Below, in pieces: positions 46,365 to 53,487 of a DNA stretch of 64,000 bases. Numbering within the stretch: position 1 is the first letter of the stretch; each line of letters starts with the position of its first letter. Made by a program: the position numbers and the translations under genes. The notes beneath the pieces are model-generated. The model saw nothing but the letters and a program-made list of their open reading frames with translations, ran no database searches and was not told the origin of the DNA. This stretch comes from Pseudomonas fluorescens (lineage in GTDB: Bacteria > Pseudomonadota > Gammaproteobacteria > Pseudomonadales > Pseudomonadaceae): NCBI RefSeq assembly GCF_902497625.1, contig NZ_CABVGX010000006.1, forward strand, positions 101,012 through 165,011, in the 5' to 3' direction.

Positions 46365-48101
46365 TTACATACGCTCCAGTGTTTCCAGACCCAAGAGTTC
46401 CAGGCCTTGCTTGAGGGTGCGGCCGGTCAGCGCGGCGAGGCGCAGACGGCTTTGCTTTTGCGCCGGGGTTTCAGCGCTGAGAATCGGGCAGTTCTCGTAA
46501 AAGCTGGAGAACAGACCGGCGACATCGTACAGGTAGGTGCACAGGATGTGCGGTGTGCCTTTGTCGGCAACATTGTTCAGCACTTCGCCGAACTGCGCCA
46601 GTTTGGTTGCAAGCTCATGTTCGTGCGCCGCTTCGAGGACAATCTGCCCTTCGACTTCGCTGAAGTCCTTGCCGAGTTTGCGGAATACACCGGCCACTCG
46701 CGTGTAGGCGTACAGCAGGTATGGCGCGGTGTTGCCTTCGAAATTCAGCATCAGGTCGAAGTTGAAGCTGTAATCGCTGGTGCGGTGCTTGGACAGGTCC
46801 GCGTATTTCACCGCGCCAATGCCGACGACCTTGGCAATGTTGCGCAACTCGGCCTCGGCCAGCTCGGGGTTCTTCTCTTTCACCAGGGTGTAGGCGCGTT
46901 CCTGGGCTTCGGTCAGCAGGTCGATGAGCTTTACGGTGCCGCCGTCGCGCGTCTTGAACGGGCGGCCGTCGGCGCCGTTCATGGTGCCGAAGCCCATGTG
47001 CTCCATTTGCATCGGATGCGTCACGAAGCCGGCCTTGTGCGCCACGGCGAACACTTGCTGGAAGTGCAATGCCTGCCGTTGGTCAACGAAGTACAGCGCG
47101 CGATCGGCCTTCAGCTTGCCGCTGCGGTAGCGCACCGCGGCAAGGTCAGTGGTGGCATACAGGTAGCCGCCGTCGGCCTTGACGATGATCACCGGTAGCG
47201 GATCGCCATCGGCATTCTTGAACTCGTCGAGGAACACGCACTGCGCGCCGTTGCTCTCGACCAGCAGGCCTGCTGCTTTGAGATCGTTGACCACGTTGAT
47301 CAGGTCGTCGTTGTAGGCGCTTTCGCCCATCACGTCGGCCATGGTCAGTTTGACGTTCAGCAACTCATAGATTTTCTGGCAGTGCGACAGCGAAATGTCT
47401 TTGAACTTGGTCCACAAGGCCAGGCATTCGGCATCGCCCGCCTGCAGCTTGACCACCAGGCCACGGGCGCGGTCGGCAAACTCCGGGGATTCGTCAAAGC
47501 GCTGCTTGGCGGCGCGGTAGAAGTTTTCCAGGTCCGCCAGCTCATCGCTGGTGATCGGGTTTTCCTGCAGATAGGCCATCAGCATGCCGAACTGGGTGCC
47601 CCAGTCGCCGACGTGGTTCTGTCGAATCACTTCGTCACCGAGGAACTCGAGCACGCGGGCAACACCGTCGCCAATGATGGTCGAGCGCAAATGACCGACG
47701 TGCATCTCTTTCGCCAGGTTCGGTGCCGAAAGGTCGACCACGGTACGTTGTGCCGGGCCGGCCTTGCGCACGCCGATCTGCTCGTCTGCCAGCGCAGCGT
47801 CAAGGCGCGAGGCTAAAGCCTGAGTGTTCTGGAAGAAATTGAGGAAGCCGGGACCTGCGATTTCGGCTTTGGTCACGTTCTCGTCAGCCGGCAGCGCGGC
47901 AATGATTTTCTCGGCCAGGTCGCGCGGCTTCATGCCCGCGGGCTTCGCCAGCATCATCGCGATGTTGCTGGCGAAGTCGCCGTTCTTTTTGTCGCGGGAG
48001 TTTTCCACCTGGATCGCCGGCGACAGGCCTTCAGGCAACACACCTTCGTTGACGAGTTGGGTGATGGCTTGTTGGATCAGCTGGCGAATGGTGTCTTTCA
48101 T
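46365..48101 (-). CDS. argS: Arginyl-tRNA synthetase
   Basis: A class I synthetase of 578 residues. It has the N-terminal tRNA-binding Add-1 domain, the HIGH-equivalent HVGHLRST in [22 protein letters not shown], and the C-terminal anticodon domain ([17 protein letters not shown] ... [13 protein letters not shown]). I start at ATG 48101 ([17 protein letters not shown]). The frame runs 189 bases further upstream through a REP element but without similarity. Confidence 0.97.
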   Translation of the reverse strand: MKDTIRQLIQQAITQLVNEGVLPEGLSPAIQVENSRDKKNGDFASNIAMMLAKPAGMKPRDLAEKIIAALPADENVTKAEIAGPGFLNFFQNTQALASRLDAALADEQIGVRKAGPAQRTVVDLSAPNLAKEMHVGHLRSTIIGDGVARVLEFLGDEVIRQNHVGDWGTQFGMLMAYLQENPITSDELADLENFYRAAKQRFDESPEFADRARGLVVKLQAGDAECLALWTKFKDISLSHCQKIYELLNVKLTMADVMGESAYNDDLINVVNDLKAAGLLVESNGAQCVFLDEFKNADGDPLPVIIVKADGGYLYATTDLAAVRYRSGKLKADRALYFVDQRQALHFQQVFAVAHKAGFVTHPMQMEHMGFGTMNGADGRPFKTRDGGTVKLIDLLTEAQERAYTLVKEKNPELAEAELRNIAKVVGIGAVKYADLSKHRTSDYSFNFDLMLNFEGNTAPYLLYAYTRVAGVFRKLGKDFSEVEGQIVLEAAHEHELATKLAQFGEVLNNVADKGTPHILCTYLYDVAGLFSSFYENCPILSAETPAQKQSRLRLAALTGRTLKQGLELLGLETLERM

Positions 48102-48234
48102 GGTCTTCTCTTTCGACCGCAAGCGCGGCGGCGCTTCAGTGCGCTGGTGGAAAAACTGGGCATTATCCGTTGCGAACGCGGGCTTGCCAACTATAGCGGG
48201 CAGGTTGTGGATATGTGGTGACAAAAAGTCCGCT

Positions 48235-48328
48235 TTCGCGAGCAGGCTCGCTCCTACAGGGTTCTGTGCATGACACACAGTTGGCGTCACCGCTGATCCT
48301 CTGTGCGAGCGAGCCTGCTCGCGAAGGC
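48235..48328. repeat. REP-type palindrome between priA and argS
   Basis: TTCGCGAGCAGGCTCGCTCCTACAG pairs with CTGTGCGAGCGAGCCTGCTCGCGAA. It belongs to the same family as 18665-18733. Confidence 0.82.
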
Positions 48329-48338
48329 AATCTTCAGC

Positions 48339-50558
48339 TCAATATAAATCCACCGGATCGACATCCAGCGACCAGCGCACCGCGCGCCCGCTTGGCATTT
48401 GCTCAAGCGCCAGCAACCAGCTGGCTAATAATCGATGCAACGGTGCGCGTGCGCTGGCCTGTAGCAGCAACTGCGCACGATACCGCCCGGCCCGACGTTC
48501 CATCGGCGCCGGTACCGGGCCGAGCAACTCGATGCCGGTCAGATTCTGCTCGGCCAGCAAACGCTCAGCCGCACTGCACGCTTCATCGAGGAAACCTTCA
48601 GCTTGTCCGGGTTTGTGCGCCTCTGCCCTTAGCAGTGCCAGGTGCGCAAACGGCGGCAGGCCGGCCGAGCGGCGTTCACTCAGCGCTTGCTCGGCGAAAG
48701 CGAAATACCCTTGTTCGGTCAATTGCACCAGCAGCGGATGGTCGGCCAGATGCGTCTGAATGATCACTCGGCCCGGCTCTTCGGCTCGGCCCGCACGCCC
48801 GGCGACCTGCACAATCAACTGCGCCATGCGCTCACTGGCCCGGAAGTCGCCGGAGAACAACCCACCGTCGGCGTCGAGAATCGACACCAGCGTCACCCGT
48901 GGAAAGTGGTGTCCTTTGGCGAGCATCTGCGTACCGACCAGAATGCATGGGTGGCCCTTCTGGATGGTCGCGAACAATTGATTCATCGCGTCCTTGCGCG
49001 AGGTGCTGTCGCGATCGACCCGCAACACTGGAAAATCCGGGAACAGAATGGCCAATCGTTCTTCGGCGCGCTCCGTCCCTGCGCCAACCGGGCGCAGATC
49101 CACCTTGTTGCACTTCGGGCAATGGCGAGGCACGCGTTCGACGTAGCCGCAGTGGTGGCAACGCAACTCAGCGGAGCGCTGGTGCACGGTCATGCGCGCA
49201 TCGCAGCGCTGGCATTCGGACATCCAGCCGCAGTCGTGGCATAACAACGTCGGGGCAAAACCGCGGCGGTTGAGGAACACCAGGACTTGCTGGCCCGCCG
49301 CGAGCGTTTGCCCGATGGCTTGTTGCATCGGCCCCGAAATACCGCTGTCGAGCGGACGACTTTTCACGTCCAGACGCAGGAAGCGCGGTTGCTTGGCGCC
49401 ACCGGCACGTTCGTTCAGGCGCAGCAGCCCGTAACGGCCGGTGTAGGCGTTGTGCAGGCTTTCCAGGGACGGCGTGGCGGAGCCGAGCACGATCGGGATG
49501 TTTTCCTGCCGGGCGCGCACCAATGCCAGATCGCGCGCGTGGTAGCGCAAACCTTCCTGCTGTTTATAAGAGCCGTCGTGCTCCTCATCGATAATGATCA
49601 GGCCGGGATTTTTCATCGGCGTGAACAGTGCCGAGCGGGTGCCGATAATGATGTCGGCATCGCCGTCACGGGCGGCGAGCCAGGCATCCAGGCGTTCACG
49701 ATCGTTGACCGCCGAGTGGATCAGCGCAATGCGCGCATTGAAGCGCTGTTCGAAACGCGCCAGGGTCTGCGGGCCAAGATTGATCTCCGGGATCAGCACC
49801 AAGGCTTGTTTGCCGGCTTCGAGAGTTTCGCGAATCAGCTGCAAATAGACTTCGGTCTTGCCGCTTCCGGTCACGCCGGCCAGCAGAAACGCGTGATAAC
49901 TGTCGAACCCGGCGCGAATCGCTTCATAAGCGGCGCGTTGTTCGGGATTGAGCGGCAACTCCGGTTGTGCCAGCCAGTGTTCGTGACGGGCGCCGGGGGC
50001 ATGCTTGCGGATTTCCACCTGTACCAATCCTTTGGCCAGCAACAGATCGAGGCTGTCCTTGCTCAGCATCAATTTGCTCAGCAACTGATGGGCGACGCCG
50101 TGGGGGTGCTGCGCCAGCGTGGCCAACGCCTCACGCTGGCGCGGCGCACGGGCTATCCGCGGGTCATCAAGTTTGGCGCCGGGGGCTGCAGACCAGAAAC
50201 GTTCCTGGCGGGGCTCGGCCAGTTCGCCCTGACGCAGCAACACTGGCAGCGCCCAGCTCAACGTATCGCCCAGACTGTGCTGGTAATACTGCGACGTCCA
50301 CAAACACAGCTTGAACAGCGCCGGCGGCAGCGGCGGGGTGGCGTCGAGCAGCGCCAGTGCGGGTTTGAGCTTTTGCGCCGGGACTTCGCTGGTGTCAGTG
50401 ACTTCCACCAGAATCCCGATCATCTCTCGTCGGCCAAACGGCACTCGCAAGCGCATGCCGGGGTGCAACTGCTCGCGCAGAACCCCGGCTGGCGCGCGGT
50501 AATCGAACAGGCGGCGCAAAGGCGAGGGCAAGGCGAGGCGCAGGATGGCGTCGGGCAC
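48339..50558 (-). CDS. priA: Primosomal protein N', replication restart helicase
   Basis: A superfamily 2 DNA helicase that recognises stalled forks and reloads the replisome. The 739-residue product has an N-terminal DNA-binding domain (DAILRLALPSPLRRLFDYRAP), Walker A GVTGSGKTEVYL, DEEHDGSYKQ, and two zinc-binding Cys clusters (LCHDCGWMSECQRCD and RCHHCGYVERVPRHCPKCN). The last is followed by GAGTERAEERL. I start at GTG 50558 (VPDAILRLALP), giving family length. The frame reaches 50696, but that part runs through a REP palindrome. Confidence 0.96.
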   Translation of the reverse strand: MPDAILRLALPSPLRRLFDYRAPAGVLREQLHPGMRLRVPFGRREMIGILVEVTDTSEVPAQKLKPALALLDATPPLPPALFKLCLWTSQYYQHSLGDTLSWALPVLLRQGELAEPRQERFWSAAPGAKLDDPRIARAPRQREALATLAQHPHGVAHQLLSKLMLSKDSLDLLLAKGLVQVEIRKHAPGARHEHWLAQPELPLNPEQRAAYEAIRAGFDSYHAFLLAGVTGSGKTEVYLQLIRETLEAGKQALVLIPEINLGPQTLARFEQRFNARIALIHSAVNDRERLDAWLAARDGDADIIIGTRSALFTPMKNPGLIIIDEEHDGSYKQQEGLRYHARDLALVRARQENIPIVLGSATPSLESLHNAYTGRYGLLRLNERAGGAKQPRFLRLDVKSRPLDSGISGPMQQAIGQTLAAGQQVLVFLNRRGFAPTLLCHDCGWMSECQRCDARMTVHQRSAELRCHHCGYVERVPRHCPKCNKVDLRPVGAGTERAEERLAILFPDFPVLRVDRDSTSRKDAMNQLFATIQKGHPCILVGTQMLAKGHHFPRVTLVSILDADGGLFSGDFRASERMAQLIVQVAGRAGRAEEPGRVIIQTHLADHPLLVQLTEQGYFAFAEQALSERRSAGLPPFAHLALLRAEAHKPGQAEGFLDEACSAAERLLAEQNLTGIELLGPVPAPMERRAGRYRAQLLLQASARAPLHRLLASWLLALEQMPSGRAVRWSLDVDPVDLY

Positions 50559-50608
50559 GCGGGGGGATCTCGATAAACGGAAGTAATGGAAGTCGGATGC
50601 AGATTGAC

Positions 50609-50697
50609 TGTGGGAGCGGGCTTGCTCGCGAATACGGAGCAACAGACACATCATCGTCGCCTGACACACTGTATTCGCGAGCAAGCCCGCTCCCACA
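50609..50697. repeat. REP-type palindrome
   Basis: TGTGGGAGCGGGCTTGCTCGCGAATAC pairs with GTATTCGCGAGCAAGCCCGCTCCCACA, a nearly perfect outer stem of 27 bp. It lies between divergent priA and rpmE. Confidence 0.88.
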
Positions 50698-50749
50698 CGG
50701 ATCGGGTATCAGGTCGGGAGCCTAGCAGACGGTCGGTAGAAGCGACAGC

Positions 50750-50777
50750 TTGCGCGATCAGCATTGTCTGGTAGAAT
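50750..50777 (+). promoter_or_regulatory. Sigma-70 promoter of rpmE
   Basis: TTGCGC, 16 bases, TAGAAT. The -10 is a strong match. The start would fall near 50784, giving a leader of about 65 bases. Confidence 0.6.
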
Positions 50778-50792
50778 CCGCGGCCTAATTAC

Positions 50793-50827
50793 GTGCGGTA
50801 TTCAACAATAGTGTTGAGTGGCGGCAC
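50793..50827 (+). promoter_or_regulatory. Stem-loop in the rpmE leader, candidate L31 autoregulatory element
   Basis: An outer GTGC (50793-50796) pairs with GCAC (50824-50827). An inner TCAACA-ATAG-TGTTGA (50802-50817) forms the apical hairpin. Internal loops are GGTAT and GTGGCG. It fills the short leader between promoter and start codon. Ribosomal leaders for L31 have been proposed in several bacterial groups. Confidence 0.45.
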
Positions 50828-50847
50828 GCTAGCCTGAGGAATACATC

Positions 50848-51081
50848 ATGAAAGCCGATATCCATCCAGCGTACGAAACCATCGAAGTAACCTGCAGCTG
50901 CGGTAACAAGTTCGAAACCCGTTCGAACCTGTGCAAGCCACTGGGTACTGACGTATGCAACGAGTGCCACCCGTTCTACACCGGTAAGCAGAAAACTCTG
51001 GATACTGGCGGCCGTGTACAGCGCTTCGCAGACCGTTTCGGTGCTTTCGGCAAAGCCAAAGCTCCTGCTGCTGCAGAGTAA
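50848..51081 (+). CDS. rpmE: Ribosomal protein L31 (zinc-binding form)
   Basis: A 77-residue protein of the 50S central protuberance, bridging to the 30S head. Cys16 and Cys18 in CSCGNKF, with Cys37 and Cys40 in [11 protein letters not shown], make this the zinc-containing (C+) form. It is usually replaced by a Cys-less paralogue when zinc is scarce. The start has GAGGAA upstream. Candidate terminators lie just after the stop, inside the next gene. Confidence 0.98.
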   Translation: MKADIHPAYETIEVTCSCGNKFETRSNLCKPLGTDVCNECHPFYTGKQKTLDTGGRVQRFADRFGAFGKAKAPAAAE

Positions 51082-51084
51082 GGC

Positions 51085-51146
51085 TGAAAGGCCCTGTGGG
51101 CTTTTCCATGCTGTTGAAAAAGGCGTCCCTCGCGGGCGCCTTTTTT
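51085..51146 (+). terminator. Tandem terminator-like hairpins after rpmE
   Basis: The first is AAAGGCCC-TGT-GGGCTTTT (about 51087-51104). The second is AAAAAGGCG-TCCC-TCGC-GGG-CGCCTTTTTT (51117-51146) with one bulged T. The second is the stronger and lies wholly inside the signal-peptide codons of the next gene. Confidence 0.7.
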
Positions 51147-51899
51147 GTGTCTGCGATTTGGCTTACCACCGCCCAGGCCTTCTGCCCGACCCCGACCGGC
51201 CTGGCGCCTGTCACCGTGCAGCGAGTGGTGGATGGCGACACGGTGCGCCTGAGCGACGGTCGCAGCGTGCGAATGATCGGTCTGAATACACCTGAGCTGG
51301 GCAGGAAAGGCCGCTCCGACGAACCGTTCGCCGTCGCTGCGCGCAAACGTCTGGAAGCCCTGGTGAACGCCAGTGATGGGCGCCTCGGTCTGCTCGCAGG
51401 TAAAGAGAGCAAGGACCATTACGGCCGAACCCTGGCGCATCTCTACGGTGCCGATGGCAGCAATCTGGAAGCGCAGATGCTCGCCGAAGGCTTGGGTTTT
51501 CAAGTGGCCGTGGCGCCTAATGTCGATCTGGTTGCCTGTCAGCAAGCTGCGGAACGAAGTGCCCGTCAGGCCGGGCTCGGCGTATGGCGCAAGCCGCCCG
51601 TGGTGGAGGCGGGGCGGATCAGCGCCTCAGGCTTTGCCGTGCTCAGCGGTCGGGTGAGCAGGATTCAGCGCAATCGTGGCGGAATCTGGATTGAGTTACA
51701 GGATTCAGTTGTCCTGCGCGTCGCACCAGGTTTGTTGCAGCAATTCGACGTCGCTGCGCTTGAGCGACTCAAAGGCAAGCAAATCGAGGCCCGTGGCTGG
51801 GTGGTCGATCGATCGCGACGCGGTGGATTGAAAGCGGGGCAAGCGCGCTGGCTATTGCCATTGACTGATCCGGCGATGCTCGACAGCGAGCCAAAATAA
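51096..51899 (+). CDS. Exported thermonuclease-family (SNase-like) protein
   Basis: A 267-residue protein. A signal peptide (to about residue 27, ending TTAQA) is followed by a staphylococcal nuclease-like domain: VTVQRVVDGDTVRLSDGRSVRMIGLNTPELG, with the catalytic Asp/Arg/Glu cluster. Further domain residues are KESKDHYGRTLAHLY and NLEAQMLAEGLGFQV. A C-terminal OB-like part has WIELQDSVVLRVAP. It should act in the periplasm or be secreted. The start may be GTG 51096 or ATG 51108. Its 5' codons coincide with a terminator hairpin, so expression by read-through from rpmE would be limited. Confidence 0.88.
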   Translation: MGFSMLLKKASLAGAFFVSAIWLTTAQAFCPTPTGLAPVTVQRVVDGDTVRLSDGRSVRMIGLNTPELGRKGRSDEPFAVAARKRLEALVNASDGRLGLLAGKESKDHYGRTLAHLYGADGSNLEAQMLAEGLGFQVAVAPNVDLVACQQAAERSARQAGLGVWRKPPVVEAGRISASGFAVLSGRVSRIQRNRGGIWIELQDSVVLRVAPGLLQQFDVAALERLKGKQIEARGWVVDRSRRGGLKAGQARWLLPLTDPAMLDSEPK

Positions 51900-51998
51900 A
51901 AATTGTAGACATTTTTAGCTTTGATTGTGAACAGTCTAGCCCTTGTGATCCGCGGCTCTTGGCCTAAAGTCTCAAGGGTGGGCGCTTGACAGGGGTGA

Positions 51999-52050
51999 CT
52001 GACCAGTCTTGTGGGGACTTTGCGAGGCGCGTATCCTCGCTGACCAGTCT
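51999..52050. promoter_or_regulatory. Direct repeat pair upstream of the malic enzyme gene
   Basis: CTGACCAGTCT occurs at 51999-52009 and again at 52040-52050, 41 bases apart or about four helical turns. The first copy extends to the dyad GACT-GACC-AGTC. Between them CGAGGCGCGTATCCTCG forms a hairpin. A TTGACA at 51986-51991 could be a -35. This looks like an operator or leader structure, but no regulator is recognised. Confidence 0.4.
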
Positions 52051-52077
52051 GTCCAACAGTAAAAGCGGAATGCCCAC

Positions 52078-53346
52078 ATGTCTGATTTGAAAACTGCCGC
52101 TCTCGAATACCACGCCCATCCTCGTCCAGGTAAGCTGAGTGTCGAGCTCACCAAGGCCACCGCTACTGCCCGCGACCTGTCGCTGGCTTACAGCCCCGGC
52201 GTAGCCGAACCAGTGCGCGAAATCGCCCGCGATCCTGAACTGGCTTACAAATACACCGGTAAAGGCAACCTGGTTGCAGTCATTTCCGATGGCACCGCGA
52301 TTCTGGGTCTGGGTAATCTTGGTCCATTGGCCTCCAAGCCAGTGATGGAAGGTAAGGGTGTGCTGTTCAAGCGCTTCGCCGGCATCGACGTTTTCGACAT
52401 CGAAGTCGATTCCGAAAGCCCGCAAGCCTTCATCGACACCGTCAAGCGTATTTCCATCACCTTCGGTGGCATCAATCTGGAAGACATCAAGGCGCCTGAG
52501 TGCTTTGAAATCGAGCGCGCTCTGATTGAGCAGTGCGACATTCCGGTATTCCACGATGACCAGCACGGCACCGCGATCGTCACCGCGGCCGGCATGATCA
52601 ACGCCCTGGAAATCGCCGGCAAAACCCTCGCCGAGGCCAGGATCGTTTGCCTGGGCGCCGGTGCAGCTGCCATCTCCTGCATGAAATTGCTGGTGAGCAT
52701 GGGCGCCAATATCGAAAACATTTTCATGGTTGACCGCACCGGTGTGATCCATTCCGGCCGTGACGACCTGAACCAGTACAAGGCAGTTTTCGCTCACGCG
52801 ACCGAGAAGCGCAGCCTCGCTGACGCGCTCGAGGGTGCTGATGTGTTCGTTGGCTTGTCCGGCCCGAACCTGCTTAGCCCCGAAGGCCTGAAGTCCATGG
52901 CGGCCAACCCGATCGTGTTCGCCTGCTCGAACCCGGATCCGGAAATCTCCCCGGAGCTGGCTCACGCCACTCGTAGCGACGTGATCATGGCGACCGGCCG
53001 TTCGGACTACCCGAACCAGGTCAATAATGTCTTGGGCTTCCCGTTCATCTTCCGTGGTGCTCTGGACGTTCGCGCCAAGCGCATTAACGAAGAAATGAAA
53101 GTGGCAGCGGCCAACGCCCTGCGTGAGCTGGCCAAACTGCCGGTACCTCAGGAAGTCTGCGACGCCTACGGCGGCATCAAGCTGGAATTCGGCCGTGAGT
53201 ACATCATTCCAAAGCCAATGGATGCCCGCCTGATCACCCTGATCTCCGATGCAGTGGCCAAAGCTGCAATCGAGACCGGTGTGGCGACCCTGCCGTATCC
53301 GAAGAATTACCCGCTGAAAAGCGTGGATGATGTGTTCAACGGATAA
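52078..53346 (+). CDS. Malic enzyme (oxaloacetate-decarboxylating malate dehydrogenase)
   Basis: Converts malate to pyruvate and CO2 while reducing NAD(P)+. The 422-residue short form lacks the C-terminal phosphotransacetylase-like domain of MaeB. Visible are LSLAYSPGVAEPVREIARD (Tyr), TGKGNLVAVISDGTAILGLGNLGP, the metal site FHDDQHGTAIV, the Rossmann motif VCLGAGAAAISCMKLL and ANPIVFACSNPDPEISPE. The cofactor cannot be told from sequence with confidence. It is monocistronic with its own terminator. Confidence 0.95.
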   Translation: MSDLKTAALEYHAHPRPGKLSVELTKATATARDLSLAYSPGVAEPVREIARDPELAYKYTGKGNLVAVISDGTAILGLGNLGPLASKPVMEGKGVLFKRFAGIDVFDIEVDSESPQAFIDTVKRISITFGGINLEDIKAPECFEIERALIEQCDIPVFHDDQHGTAIVTAAGMINALEIAGKTLAEARIVCLGAGAAAISCMKLLVSMGANIENIFMVDRTGVIHSGRDDLNQYKAVFAHATEKRSLADALEGADVFVGLSGPNLLSPEGLKSMAANPIVFACSNPDPEISPELAHATRSDVIMATGRSDYPNQVNNVLGFPFIFRGALDVRAKRINEEMKVAAANALRELAKLPVPQEVCDAYGGIKLEFGREYIIPKPMDARLITLISDAVAKAAIETGVATLPYPKNYPLKSVDDVFNG

Positions 53347-53359
53347 GGGCAGCGCCCAT

Positions 53360-53391
53360 AAAAAAACCCAGCCGAGTGCTGGGTTTTTTTA
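53360..53391. terminator. Bidirectional intrinsic terminator
   Basis: CCCAGC-CGAGT-GCTGGG with an A-run before and T7 after. It sits between convergent malic enzyme and ponA genes. Confidence 0.92.
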
Positions 53392-53397
53392 TGGCCT

Positions 53398-53480
53398 TCA
53401 AGCTTCAAGCTTCAAGCGGCAAGATAAAAGCGCGGAGCTGCGCAGCTGTTACTTGTGGCTTGCCGCTTGAAACTTGCAGC
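53398..53480. repeat. AAGCTTCAAGC low-complexity repeat downstream of ponA
   Basis: TCAAGCTTCAAGCTTCAAGCGGCAAG is followed after 30 bases by GGCTTGCCGCTTGAAACTTGCAGCTGC, a loose inverted repeat of the same oligomer family as 40965-41042. Confidence 0.7.
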
Positions 53481-53487
53481 TGCTTCG

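Noticed and set aside
49287..50576. 429-codon open frame antisense to priA
   Set aside because: Shadow of priA with no recognisable domain. It runs from inside the gene into the region upstream of it.
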